Assembly: GCA_049487715.1 (NCBI GenBank)
Contig: CP150558.1
Span: 372,001-436,000, forward strand
Origin: Pycnococcus provasolii
Taxonomy: Eukaryota > Chlorophyta > Pseudoscourfieldiophyceae > Pseudoscourfieldiales
Reading direction: 5' to 3'
DNA length: 64,000 nucleotides
Shown here: piece after piece, positions 7,752-17,041 of the stretch
Layout of the letters: the number at the start of each line of letters is the position of its first letter
Position numbering within the stretch: position 1 is the first letter of the stretch
Made by a program: the position numbers and the translations under genes
The notes under the pieces: model-generated
Told to the model about the DNA's origin: nothing
Database searches by the model: none
Seen by the model: only the letters and a program-made list of their open reading frames with translations

Positions 7752-9515
7752 CTACTCTTTCCAACCTTCGCTTAGCATTTCATCGAAGGTCATAGGCTTG
7801 CCGTCGTCGTCAATTAGATTCAAACCACGAAGGCGCCGCTCCTGGTAGTATTCCACATCGCCGAGGGTCTCCGCGTACGTGTCAAAGTATACGACGCACG
7901 CGCGAAGGCTGAGCGCCTCGCTGCGGCGAGCGAACGAGGCGGTCAGGCGACGCAGGTCGGAAATGGGAAGCTCGGCGCCAAGCTCGAGCGCCTGCGTGCC
8001 AATCGTCGCAATCTCCTCGTCTGCCGATGTGATGGCGTCGTCGCCGCCGAGCGCATCGAATGCCGCGCGCGCGCCTCCCGACATTGACGTGCACGCATTG
8101 CGCTCGTTCATTTCGCTCACGGGCAGGTTGATGTGACCCCACACCTCATTGCGGAAGAGAGCCTCGAGCAAAAAGCAGTCCGTGGCATTCATCTGCACGA
8201 GCCTGATCACTGGCCACATTGCATCTGGGACAGGATTTAGGATGAATCCAGGAACCCTGGGAGCGGAGTCCGACGGCTCAGATGCGGTGGAGGAGGTGAC
8301 AGCCGCGGCAATCCATCCTGCTGATGCGATGTACCTGCGCGTCGCCGCGGCTGCAAGCGACCGTCCATCGTCCGCGCGACCTGCGGCGTCCACGCCAGCT
8401 CCCGTTCCGATGTTCGTGCCGCCTGGTGTGAGAACGAATACCGGCGCGATACGCTCGGCATTCGGGTACCCGTTCGTCTCGAGAATGTCGAGTTTGTCGT
8501 CGCGATTCACGTCGTTTGGTGGAATGCCGAGCGCGAGCTCGTAGCCGTCCGATGCGGCGGTCATCGGAAAGTGTCCAAAGTCCAGCGCGCAGCGTGAGGT
8601 TGTGAGCGGTGTTTCAGTGCCGAGGTCGACGGTGATGACTTCACCTGGTGCAATGTCGCGGCTAGCTGTGCACACCACCGAGGCTTCCGACGCCCCCATG
8701 CCAAGCACGCCGTCTGACTTTGCCTCGCGCTTCACCACCGCGTTCGCGAGGGGCTGAGGTACGTGCCTCACAGTATCTAGCAGTGGCACGATTGCAGGTG
8801 GTTCGCTTGGGTCTGCGCACGGCGGTCTTGCAAGCATCCGCACAATTCCGAAGAGCTTCCACAGTTCGTCGACATGTCCGAGTTGTTCGTTCTGCGCGGC
8901 GACGGAGTCGACGTGCGCGCGGTATCCCTGCAGCGTTGAGAGCAGCTGTGTATTTTGCAGGAGGGCGTTTGCTTCCTCTTCAGGCCACGCGAGTACGCCT
9001 TGCAACAGTTTCGCGCGTGCCGTCAGCCACGGGTGTTCCGCATCGACGGCTTGCTTTTGGAAGGCTTGCGCGGTGGCGACCCACATCGGCGTGGCTGCCC
9101 CACTGTCGTCTCCGACGATCCACTCTGTTGACGGCATGCGAAAAATGACCTCACCCTCCTGTATTCCGTTTTCAGAGGCGACAAGCAGAGCGCCCTGTGC
9201 GTCGACGTCAACGGCGAGCGCGTCGGACGTGGTTTGCGTTTGGAGGTATGCCGTCATGGCGTTGAGCAGCGCGTCGTGTGGCTGCACTGTCGCCACGCTG
9301 GCCGAGCTGGCTTGAGGTGCTGCATACGAGCGCGACAACATATGTTGCCTCGCAAAAGGCACATGTTGTCCCCCATGCCCACCCTGATAACGTCCCCCAT
9401 ACCCATACGTTGAATTTGATAAGCAACCGGTGGGTCCCAGATATGTTCCCTGATACATACGCGCAGGAACATGAAGCCGCGCATGGATAGGAAGCGCTAT
9501 CGTGTGTAGCGCCAT
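7752..9515 (-). CDS. SET-domain protein methyltransferase, Rubisco-LSMT-like, probably organellar
   Basis: The 587-residue frame starts at an ATG at 9515. The first 80 residues are rich in Ala, Ser, His, Gly and Arg with few acids, consistent with an organelle transit peptide. The middle has the layout of SET proteins of the Rubisco LSMT/SETD3 group: an N-terminal GVxEGEVIFRMPS strand, a helical i-SET-like region, and a late block VVCTASRDIAPGEVITVDLG followed by SRCALDFGHFP, corresponding to the final SET motif. The C-terminal 150 residues are helical, as in the Rubisco-LSMT substrate-binding domain (LFRNEVWGHINLP). The usual NHS/DYGF signature is degenerate, so the substrate and activity are uncertain. 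It is divergent from the PDCD2-like gene across a 260-bp promoter region. Confidence 0.5.
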   Translation of the reverse strand: MALHTIALPIHARLHVPARMYQGTYLGPTGCLSNSTYGYGGRYQGGHGGQHVPFARQHMLSRSYAAPQASSASVATVQPHDALLNAMTAYLQTQTTSDALAVDVDAQGALLVASENGIQEGEVIFRMPSTEWIVGDDSGAATPMWVATAQAFQKQAVDAEHPWLTARAKLLQGVLAWPEEEANALLQNTQLLSTLQGYRAHVDSVAAQNEQLGHVDELWKLFGIVRMLARPPCADPSEPPAIVPLLDTVRHVPQPLANAVVKREAKSDGVLGMGASEASVVCTASRDIAPGEVITVDLGTETPLTTSRCALDFGHFPMTAASDGYELALGIPPNDVNRDDKLDILETNGYPNAERIAPVFVLTPGGTNIGTGAGVDAAGRADDGRSLAAAATRRYIASAGWIAAAVTSSTASEPSDSAPRVPGFILNPVPDAMWPVIRLVQMNATDCFLLEALFRNEVWGHINLPVSEMNERNACTSMSGGARAAFDALGGDDAITSADEEIATIGTQALELGAELPISDLRRLTASFARRSEALSLRACVVYFDTYAETLGDVEYYQERRLRGLNLIDDDGKPMTFDEMLSEGWKE

Positions 9516-9775
9516 ACCTTTAATCGTGGAACTTCACAAATGATACGATCCGATAAGATGAGATAAGAGGAGAGCAGCCACTTATTATGCAAAAAAATAG
9601 TCCCAAAAGAAAACCATAAGGAGGGAATTATTCGGGGTTTATTATTGGGAAAACTTCTTGTAAACTAATTCGGGTTAGGGGTTTATTAGGAGGTCTGGCG
9701 GCGGCGCGTTTGGTTCGTTTTGCGTTTCGTTTTGCGATTTTGTTCCCCCCCAATCATCCCACCTATAATAACGAT
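9516..9775. promoter_or_regulatory. Probable bidirectional promoter between divergent genes
   Basis: This 260-bp AT-richer spacer lies between the start codons of the SET-domain gene (minus) and the PDCD2-like gene (plus). It contains degenerate telomere-type GGGTTTATTA and GGGTTAGGGG tracts near 9637-9685. No certain TATA box is visible. The role is inferred only from the head-to-head arrangement. Confidence 0.35.
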
Positions 9776-11272
9776 ATGCTCGCGGACATGGACATGGAAG
9801 AAGATGCTGCGCCTGTTATGGATGTCGTCGTGGCTGTTTCTGTGGATGTGGATGTGGATGTAAATGTGGATGTGCGTGGGAACGATGTCTCCAAAGAGTC
9901 TGCCAGAGCTATACAGTCCATCATTGATGTCACGTCTGGCGTTGACGATGAAGAAGCTGAAGAAGTTGAGGAAGAGGAAGAGGAAGAGCTCTTGATTGAG
10001 GACTCCCTCGTGCGTGTGGGTGTCGCTGTACATGCCGAACATTCACGCGCAATGTGTGCGGACAGATTCCCGTCCAAAGTTGGAGGGCTGCCCGCATGGC
10101 TGCACCCGACGTCTGTGCCCGACGCCAGTGCGCTCGCGTGCGGCGCATCCAATAAGCCCATGGACTTCGTCGCACAGCTGTACGCACCGCTGTCGCCAGA
10201 AGACGGAGTTGGAATCGACACCACGACAGGAGAACTCAGACCTGACGTGTTCCACCGTGCCATATTCATATTCGCAAGCCCTCACGGCGAGTCGTGGAAT
10301 GTGCCCGGCGCAATACGCGCGTTCCGATGTCAGCTTCCACGTGCGAACGAATTTTACAGCTTCGAGCCGCCGCCGGAAGACGACGACGACGACGGCGACG
10401 ACGGCCGCGAGAATGACGATAGCACATACATGCCAGCTATGGTCGAGCCGCTGCACCCACTGTTCCGGTGGCAGGCTGCCGCGCGTGCGATGTGCGGCGT
10501 CGACGTCGCGACCGGGGCAGTACCGCCACCGTCGGCTGTGAGTGCAGCATGTTGTGCACTTGACGCGCCAGCGCAGCCGAGCGTCGTGCCTGCCGAGGCG
10601 GCTGCCGCCGCCGCAGGCGCCGACGACGCGCGTGTAGCGCGCGTATTCAACGTGTTTCCCGAACGAGAGCTTGACGTCGCCTTCGAGGCGGACCTGGCGT
10701 TCGACGAGAATGCTGATGCAGCAAGCGAGTGGAGAAGACGTGAGAAGGAAGCGAAGAGAGCGCTCAAAGAGTGGGAGGAAATTCAGCGGCGCAAGCGCGC
10801 TGCCGCCGAAGAGAAGGAGAAGGCATCAGCGTCAGGGTCGACGGAGAAGAATTCCGGCGGCGACGAGGGTGAAAATGAGGAGGATGAGGACGACGAGGAC
10901 GAGCGTCTGCAGGAGACGGACGTGCACGATCCTGCCAAGCTGTGCTTCGCGCGGTTCAGCCAGCGCGTGGCTTACGAGCCAGCGCAGGTGGTTCGGTACT
11001 CGCTGAACGACGCGGATGTGCTGTGGCCTCGTCCCGAACCTTGTCCTTCTTCGATTCCTCCATGCCCGCTGTGCGGTGCGCCGCGTCGGTTTGAGCTTCA
11101 GCTCATGCCTCAGCTCGTGAGCGTGCTCGGCTTCGACGCGGCGGACAGCACATGTCCTGACATTGGCACGGCAGCTATTTACACGTGTGCGCGCTCATGC
11201 ACACCTTCGAACACGAGCACGGGCTCAGGTGCGTACGCGGAGGAGTTTGTCTTTGTCCAACCGCCGCCTTAA
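9776..11272 (+). CDS. PDCD2/TSR4-like ribosome-assembly chaperone
   Basis: The ATG at 9776 is preferred because the frame upstream opens only with TTG. The 498-residue product has an acidic N-terminal leader rich in Asp/Val and Glu. The PDCD2 N-terminal block follows (GGLPAWLHP, MDFVAQLYAPL, HRAIFIFASPHG), then a long charged linker with Asp/Glu and Ala tracts. The PDCD2_C domain is at the end (YSLNDADVLWP, CPLCGAPRRFELQLMPQL, and a C-terminal GAYAEEFVFVQPPP). Family members (yeast Tsr4, animal PDCD2/PDCD2L) bind ribosomal protein uS5 and support 40S assembly. Only one Cys of the usual N-terminal CxxC pair is seen (ACGAS). It is convergent with the LYR gene, 62 bp away. Confidence 0.78.
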   Translation: MLADMDMEEDAAPVMDVVVAVSVDVDVDVNVDVRGNDVSKESARAIQSIIDVTSGVDDEEAEEVEEEEEEELLIEDSLVRVGVAVHAEHSRAMCADRFPSKVGGLPAWLHPTSVPDASALACGASNKPMDFVAQLYAPLSPEDGVGIDTTTGELRPDVFHRAIFIFASPHGESWNVPGAIRAFRCQLPRANEFYSFEPPPEDDDDDGDDGRENDDSTYMPAMVEPLHPLFRWQAAARAMCGVDVATGAVPPPSAVSAACCALDAPAQPSVVPAEAAAAAAGADDARVARVFNVFPERELDVAFEADLAFDENADAASEWRRREKEAKRALKEWEEIQRRKRAAAEEKEKASASGSTEKNSGGDEGENEEDEDDEDERLQETDVHDPAKLCFARFSQRVAYEPAQVVRYSLNDADVLWPRPEPCPSSIPPCPLCGAPRRFELQLMPQLVSVLGFDAADSTCPDIGTAAIYTCARSCTPSNTSTGSGAYAEEFVFVQPPP

Positions 11273-11334
11273 CTATTCAAGATAAAGATTATAGAATGTG
11301 TTACAATATACAAGAAAACCAGCTCAAAACTTCG

Positions 11335-11835
11335 TTAGACCTTGTCTTTTTTGTTGTCCTCGTCGCGCTGAATCGCGTCGCGCTTCTCCATGAACTGTCG
11401 CACAGCCTGTTCGCAGTAGTCGCGTCCGGCGACGAGCAGTCTCGTGACGATTTCGGGGTCGGTTTCGTGTCGAGCCGCCTCGAACTCCTCGCGCGCTGAT
11501 TTTCTCAGCACGTCCCGCCAAACCTCGCCTGTGTCCTCCTTGGTGTGCACGAAAAGTCTCGAGCATCGCCACACAAACCTGTAGAGGTGAATTGCCTCGC
11601 GCCTGGTTGTTAATAGAGCCGCCGGTCTATTCGCGTCTTGTTCCTCTTTCGTCGGTTTTCTGAGCGACTTTTCGATGGTTTCTTCGACGATGTCGTCGGA
11701 TGCGTCAAAAGTGATGGAGTCTTCCGACGAGGACGACGATGACGAGAAGCGAGACGTCTTGAGATATCCTCCTCCGGGAGGAAGGCTCTTGAGACAAAGA
11801 AAGGCAAACGCGTGTGCGTGTGCATGTGCAGACAT
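11335..11835 (-). CDS. LYR-motif (complex 1 LYR family) protein
   Basis: The ATG at 11835 gives 166 residues; the frame upstream of it begins only with GTG. The first 70 residues are Ser/His/Ala-rich, then acidic. The second half has the LYR signature: REAIHLYRFVWRCSRLF, then a helical bundle with KEDTGEVWRDVLRKSAREEFEAAR and a basic C-terminus. LYRM proteins are small mitochondrial factors that bind acyl carrier protein and help assemble Fe-S clusters or respiratory complexes. Which member this is cannot be told. A more upstream ATG at 11939 lies in another frame and would need an intron. Confidence 0.6.
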   Translation of the reverse strand: MSAHAHAHAFAFLCLKSLPPGGGYLKTSRFSSSSSSSEDSITFDASDDIVEETIEKSLRKPTKEEQDANRPAALLTTRREAIHLYRFVWRCSRLFVHTKEDTGEVWRDVLRKSAREEFEAARHETDPEIVTRLLVAGRDYCEQAVRQFMEKRDAIQRDEDNKKDKV

Positions 11836-11939
11836 TGCCACGAACACGACGACACTGTCATCATCGACGTTGTCATCGACGTCATCCTCGTCATCGACGC
11901 ACCACCAAAACACGTCGCTAATAACCTTAAGGGAGCCAT

Positions 11940-12413
11940 TTATTTAGCGCGAGATAAAAGTTACACAACGAACTCGCTCGGCGGAATACAGTATGATGAT
12001 GGGAAGAAGACACCCCTACCCTACCGGGTAAGGTAAACCAACCCCTAACCAACCAACCCCTAAACTAAACCAACCCCTAACTAGAGTCTCCAATTCCTAA
12101 ACCCCTAATAAACCAACCCCGAAACAAACAGAAACCAACCCCTAACCAACCAACCCCTAAAGGTAAACCAACCCCTACTCCAAACCCCTACTCCAACCCC
12201 TACTCCAAACCCCTACTCCAAACCCCTACTCCAAACCCCTACTCCAAACGTCCAAATAGTCTGTTCACAAGTCTGTTCAAATAAAGGTAGTGTGCCAAAC
12301 AAGTTCGGGGCCATTAGGTTTTTCCCTCCCCGGATCCTCGTTCGAGCGAGCGTTGGCGCTTTCTTTCCAAGCTCTCCGCTTCAAGCTTCATTGCCCTTTC
12401 TTCATTGGCCACA
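11940..12413. repeat. Telomere-like spacer with 13-bp minisatellite
   Basis: From about 12029 to 12165 the spacer has many ACCAACCCCTAA-type units. At 12172-12248 there are six head-to-tail copies of a 13-bp unit, CCCCTACTCCAAA, one of them lacking a base. It lies between the 5' end of the LYR gene (minus) and the RPT3 start (plus), so it sits inside the shared promoter interval. No gene is seen. Confidence 0.8.
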
Positions 12414-13968
12414 ATGGCTGCCGTGTCCACCATGAAGCCTACTCCAGCAGGTGCGCTCCCGGACTCCGGCGAATCCGCTCATCATACTAATGGTAGTGGT
12501 GGTGACCTCTACCTTCGCTACAAGTCCCTGGAGCGCGCGTTGGAGTTTGTTGACATACAAGAGGAGTATATCAGAGGTGAGTCTTTTTGAGCTTTTTGTT
12601 TTGCTTTTTTTTTGTTTTGGATTTTTTGGATTGTCGTCGTCGTTGTTGTCCTTCTCTGGCTTTGGCTTCTTCTTTTTCATGTTTTGTTGTTGTTTGGTTT
12701 TTGGTGGGTGTGTTCATGCTTGTGGTGGACGTTTTGCGTGTGGATGTTTCTTTTTTTTTGGTTTTGAGCTCTTCTTCTGCTTCCGAGTTGAGTTTGTATC
12801 TGAAGGAAGGTGGTTGCGAAAGCCAACCTTTTGACCGTTCGTGCCAACCAAAACGAATAAACTAACGCAACTTTAAAAATCCGCGTACGTGTGCACAGAT
12901 GAGACGCGCAACCTGCGCCGAGAGCTTCTGCGCGCGCAGGAGGAGGTCAAGCGCATCCAGAGCGTGCCGCTGGTGATCGGACAGTTCCTCGAGATGGTGG
13001 ACGCAAACAGCGGAATCGTCGGCTCAACCACAGGCTCCAACTACTACGTGCGCATTCTCAGCACGCTCAACCGCGAGCTGCTCAAGCCAAGCAGCTCCGT
13101 CGCACTGCACAGGCATAGCAACGCGCTCGTCGACATCCTGCCCCCGGAGGCGGACAGCAGCATCTCGCTGCTGGCAGACAACGAAAGGCCCGACATCAGC
13201 TACAGCGACATCGGAGGGAACGACATTCAAAAGCAGGAAATCAGGGAGGCGGTGGAACTGCCGCTCACGCACCACGACCTGTACCGTCAAATTGGTATCG
13301 ACCCGCCTCGTGGCGTTCTGCTGTATGGGCCACCGGGAACTGGCAAGACGATGCTCGCTCAGGCGGTGGCACACCACACGACTGCGTCTTTCATCCGTGT
13401 TGTTGGCAGCGAATTCGTGCAGAAGTACCTCGGCGAGGGACCGCGCATGGTGCGCGACGTCTTCCGACTGGCGAAGGAGAATGCGCCGGCTATCATCTTC
13501 ATCGACGAGATTGACGCGGTCGCCACAGCACGCTTCGACGCGCAGACGGGTGCGGATCGCGAGGTGCAGCGCATTCTCATGGAGTTGCTTAATCAGATGG
13601 ACGGCTTCGATCAGAGCGTGAACGTCAAGGTGATTATGGCGACGAACCGCGCAGACACGCTCGATCCTGCGCTGCTCCGCCCTGGTCGTCTCGACCGTAA
13701 GATTGAGTTCCCAACTCCAGATCGGCGCCAGAAGCGTCTCGTGTTCCAGGTGTGCACTGGGGCCATGAACTTGGCGGACGAGGTGGACTTGGAGGATTTG
13801 GTCGCACGGCCAGACAAGATCTCCGCCGCGGAGATTCGCAGCATTTGCCAGGAGGCTGGCATGCTTGCGGTGCGTAAGAATCGCTACGTGGTTTTGGCGA
13901 AGGACTTTGAGAAGGCTTACAAGACCACGGTGCGTAAGACGACGGACGAGTTTGAGTTTTACCAATAA
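12414..13968 (+). CDS. RPT3: 26S proteasome regulatory ATPase RPT3 (PSMC4)
   Basis: The CDS is join(12414..12576, 12899..13968). The donor is AGAG-GTGAGT and the acceptor TGCACAG, and a codon split across the junction restores Asp (IR-D-ETRNL). The 410-residue product has the N-terminal coiled coil, an OB-like region ([24 protein letters not shown]) and an AAA domain. Within that domain are Walker A GPPGTGKT (about residue 198), Walker B IIFIDEID (about 253), and the second region of homology [21 protein letters not shown]. The C-terminus FEFYQ fits the HbYX motif that docks RPT3 on the 20S alpha ring. The length matches the family (about 410-420). RPN5, another proteasome subunit, is about 30 kb away in this window. 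Confidence 0.95.
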
Positions 13969-14102
13969 AGTTCAGGGAGCAACTTTGGGAGAACTATCTT
14001 ACCTTCTTTTATATCTTAAAAAAAGAGTAAAAAAACAAATAAACAACATTAGCCTCTCTACCCTATGAGGTACAGTACAGTAGTGTGTTACCAGTGTGCT
14101 CC

Positions 14103-14131
14103 GTGGTGATTACGGTAACCGTAATCACCAC
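14103..14131. repeat. 29-bp interrupted palindrome between convergent 3' ends
   Basis: Two perfect 14-bp arms, GTGGTGATTACGGT and its complement, are separated by one base. The palindrome lies between the RPT3 stop (13968) and the stop of the MYND gene (14136). Confidence 0.85.
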
Positions 14132-14135
14132 CACA

Positions 14136-16115
14136 TCACCTGGGTATGCACTGTGCCTTGTGCCCCCCCTCTTTCCAATGTTGAATTTGGCAATCACGGC
14201 TGCAGTATGCAACGCGGCCACACTTGCCGCAACTCTTCACTTTCTTCGATAGAACGGTGCAAATGGGATTTGCGCACGGAGCTGCCATGCTTGCGGCGTT
14301 GCGTTGCACAACATCCTGTGAAAGCTGCTTTTCGCGCGCCACTTCTGCTAGCGCCGCATTCCATTGATCCACGCGCGTCCGCATCTCAGCTTTTGGGAGC
14401 TGCCAATGCATGTCGTCGCGCCATTGGAAGACTTGGCCAGGGCCAAGCTGTTCGGACATCTTCTCGATGACATCGGCGTACACGTCAGGGTCGCGGGATA
14501 ACATGCCTGCTTTAGCCAACATACGCGACCCCTCTTCTTCTCCGAGCATTGCCGTCAAGAACGACCACCCTGACTCACGATACATGGAGCACATCATTTG
14601 ATTTTGATCGACAATGTCAGTCATGTCCATTGGCTGGCCAGTGGGTAATTGAGTGACAGGGTCGTGCTTTTGAAACATGGGACCGTCAGCCACGCCCAAA
14701 GCCTCTTGTAGGGAGTGCATATGTAAGAAGCCATCTTGGAGCATCTGCGAACCTGCTTGGATGACCTGTTTTCCGTAGAGTCGGCCTGTATCGTCTTTCA
14801 TCCACTTGTCGTCCTTTTCCCAGCAGCAGTGGAAGTAGGTGGGTCGCTTCGATGTTGAATCACTCTTTCCGCATACGCATGGCGCAAAGGGCGAGTATCT
14901 CATGGCAGGCAGCTCGCCGTTGTCGCTGTGTACGCTACCATCAATGCGACGAGTGCCATCCTTGCGATCGTACCTCTGCGTATCTGTCAAATTAGCGCCG
15001 TGGCACTTGGAGAAGGGCTTGTGCGAGCCGCAACGACACCAGCGCTCTGGCCTGTCGCAGTTTTGGCTGAACTTCTCCAACAACTCCAAAAGCTTGTCAT
15101 CACCCGCAGCACGCGCAATCTCGTAGCAATTCTTGTCGCGCTGGATGAACTGAATACGAGGATCGCCTCGGCCTTCGCCTCGAGCCTTCGCCGTCGGTGA
15201 CGCTCCTAAGTGTAGTAGCACTTCGACTACTCTCAGGCATTTCGCGTGAGTGTCGCGCGTGCTTACGGCGAGATGTCGAGGAACGCCGCGAAGTCCGTGC
15301 TGCTCGTCCACCATCTTCTTCGTGAAGACTCGAAGGGAGCACGCAATGATCAGAGCCGTCGCGCCGGGTGGCGCGAGCATGCCGTTGGTGTTGCGAGCTT
15401 CCGGCGGAAGCTTCGTCAAGTCTAGCGAGGGGTAGTCGATGGCGCCTCCAAGGCGTGCCGCCAGCTCCACGAGCTCGGCGTTGCACTCTACCGCAGCCTT
15501 TTGTATCATGTTGAGGTTCACGTAGGACCTCGATTCTCTGCCTCCAGTTGTCTCGTTTTCCCTCACGATTGGCGTGTCATCGATGTCAATGTCTCCCCTG
15601 TAAGAGGCGTTCTCGAAGTATTCCAGGGTGGGGTCGGTACGTTTGGTTTTGATGCGCTCCTTAATGCGCGAGCGTGCGTCACGCAGTGCGCCGAGCTCGT
15701 TCTCAGGCACCCCCCCGTCTCTGCACTTTTGAAGCCCTCTTTTTGCTGCATCAAGTGCGCCCGTGAAGTCGTGGAGCGCTTCGAGTGCGTCGACGACCCT
15801 AACGTGTGCTTTTGGCCACGTCGGTTTAAGTTTCTTTGCTTTTTTGGCGTGTTCCAGGCTGAGCATGCACATGTCAACGTGAAGGTACGACGCCGCGAGG
15901 TTGGAGTGCAGGATATGCGTCATTTCCACAGACGACGAGGTATTGTCGCCATCATTGATACATCGCAAGGCGTCGAGGTACAAGGTAATCGCCGCAAGGA
16001 AATCGAAATTGGCGTACGCAACATTGCCCTGTTGTTTCAGCAAATGAACACGCGACTGCGACTGGGAAGCCTGCACTGAAGACTGCGACTGCGACTGCGA
16101 CTGCGAGGAGGCCAT
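14136..16115 (-). CDS. TPR, ankyrin-like, SEC-C-like and MYND zinc-finger protein
   Basis: The 659-residue frame starts at an ATG at 16115 and opens with a Gln/Ser repeat. Two or three TPR-like helical pairs follow (about residues 25-130: NVAYANFDFLAAITLYLDAL, MLSLEHAKKAKKLKPTWPKA). Ankyrin-like repeats lie at about 200-345 (ATALIIACS, CLRVVEVLLHLGASP). A short Cys motif, RWCRCGSHKPFSKCHG (about 358), resembles the SEC-C metal-binding motif. The last 45 residues are a complete MYND finger (CANPICTVLSKKVKSCGKCG, then YCSRDCQIQHWK and HKAQC). Such proteins are usually co-chaperone or transcription adaptors; the partner here is unknown. It is divergent from NOP10. Confidence 0.7.
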   Translation of the reverse strand: MASSQSQSQSQSSVQASQSQSRVHLLKQQGNVAYANFDFLAAITLYLDALRCINDGDNTSSSVEMTHILHSNLAASYLHVDMCMLSLEHAKKAKKLKPTWPKAHVRVVDALEALHDFTGALDAAKRGLQKCRDGGVPENELGALRDARSRIKERIKTKRTDPTLEYFENASYRGDIDIDDTPIVRENETTGGRESRSYVNLNMIQKAAVECNAELVELAARLGGAIDYPSLDLTKLPPEARNTNGMLAPPGATALIIACSLRVFTKKMVDEQHGLRGVPRHLAVSTRDTHAKCLRVVEVLLHLGASPTAKARGEGRGDPRIQFIQRDKNCYEIARAAGDDKLLELLEKFSQNCDRPERWCRCGSHKPFSKCHGANLTDTQRYDRKDGTRRIDGSVHSDNGELPAMRYSPFAPCVCGKSDSTSKRPTYFHCCWEKDDKWMKDDTGRLYGKQVIQAGSQMLQDGFLHMHSLQEALGVADGPMFQKHDPVTQLPTGQPMDMTDIVDQNQMMCSMYRESGWSFLTAMLGEEEGSRMLAKAGMLSRDPDVYADVIEKMSEQLGPGQVFQWRDDMHWQLPKAEMRTRVDQWNAALAEVAREKQLSQDVVQRNAASMAAPCANPICTVLSKKVKSCGKCGRVAYCSRDCQIQHWKEGGHKAQCIPR

Positions 16116-16396
16116 TCCTAAAATAGTCTAAGGTTAGTAAAGGGAGAAATTCAGTACGCCCCCCGCGGGTTTTTTATTCGTCGAGCTAATCTAATTGCTG
16201 GTTATCAACCTAACCCCTAAACTATCCTAACCCTAACCCCTAACCCGTTTTATAACCATCATTTAGGTCGAGGAATAAAAGCCCAAAGCAACAGGGGGTT
16301 GGGTTCCCCAAAGGGGGCTGGAATCCCGGCGCCGCCGCCGCCGCCCCTGTAAAGTATCGCTGTTCTCACACGCCTGTCAGCATATCATTCTCCGTC
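16116..16396. promoter_or_regulatory. Divergent spacer with telomere-like tract
   Basis: This 281-bp region lies between the MYND gene (minus) and NOP10 (plus). It contains CCTAACCCCTAA/CCCTAACCC tracts at about 16210-16245 and a GCCGCCGCC run at 16329-16345. It probably acts as a bidirectional promoter; that is inference from gene orientation. Confidence 0.35.
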
Positions 16397-16597
16397 ATGT
16401 ACCTCATGTACTACCTCGACCCTAGTGACTCTAACACGCGCATCTACACGCTCAGCAAGACTGCACCCGACGGCACGCCCACGAAGTCCGCACACCCCGC
16501 GCGCTTCTCGCCGGACGACAAGTTCTCGGCGCAACGTATCTTGATTAAGAAACGCTTCTCCATCCTACCCACGCAAACTCCGGCGCACCCTCTCTAG
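16397..16597 (+). CDS. NOP10: H/ACA snoRNP subunit NOP10
   Basis: The 66-residue protein starts at an ATG at 16397 and matches NOP10 along its whole length: MYLMYYLD, then [30 protein letters not shown] and [14 protein letters not shown]10 is the small scaffold that joins dyskerin/Cbf5 and NHP2 in H/ACA ribonucleoproteins, which pseudouridylate rRNA and are part of telomerase in some lineages. The eukaryotic form lacks the archaeal zinc ribbon cysteines, as here. The length equals the family norm (about 64). The next ATG on the same strand is 26 bp after the stop. Confidence 0.93.
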   Translation: MYLMYYLDPSDSNTRIYTLSKTAPDGTPTKSAHPARFSPDDKFSAQRILIKKRFSILPTQTPAHPL

Positions 16598-16623
16598 CTC
16601 TACAGAGCAGCGCTGCTTGCTGG

Positions 16624-16995
16624 ATGAGCGCGGCGGATTCGTTTTCTCGCGGTGGTAAGTCGAAAAACGTGTTCCTTACAGGGAAGCAGCAGCAGTGGTG
16701 GGAGGAAGAAGGATTGGGAGGAGACGCATGTGCGAAGAAGGATTCTTATGATGATGATAGGACAACAACAACAAAAAAACAAAAAACAAAAAACAAAAAA
16801 GCAACAAAATCAACTATGCAAGGTGGTGGTGGAGGTGGTGGTGGTGGATTTCACGGGTGGTTGAAAAAGCTCAGGCAAAACGTCTTGGGACCGCCGCGTT
16901 TGAACCCGCCGAAACGAAACCTCTCCTTGCCCTACGAGTGCTACGGACAACCGTTCTACCGCGGAATCAAGGGCATTCGCGAGGACAAAGTGTAA
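16624..16995 (+). CDS. Small conserved-looking protein, probably with a hidden intron
   Basis: The continuous frame is 123 codons. Bases about 16654-16824 look like an intron: GTAAGT donor, very A-rich low-complexity interior and CTATGCAAG acceptor. Removing them keeps the frame and joins MSAADSFSRG to a Gly run. The remaining 65-70 residue protein ends FHGWLKKLRQNVLGPPRLNP, then RNLSLPYECYGQPFYRGIKG. The compact, Pro- and aromatic-rich C-terminus looks like a small subunit of an organellar complex, but I do not recognise the family. It lies 26 bp after NOP10 and is convergent with VPS16 (46 bp). Confidence 0.5.
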   Translation: MSAADSFSRGGKSKNVFLTGKQQQWWEEEGLGGDACAKKDSYDDDRTTTTKKQKTKNKKATKSTMQGGGGGGGGGFHGWLKKLRQNVLGPPRLNPPKRNLSLPYECYGQPFYRGIKGIREDKV

Positions 16996-17041
16996 AACAG
17001 TCTAACCTTACAAGAAGAAGTCAAATTTTTGTGTTTTCGTA

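Noticed and set aside
13024-13965. 313-residue minus-strand frame
   Set aside because: It is the exact antisense of RPT3 exon 2, and its sequence is only the mirror of conserved AAA codons.
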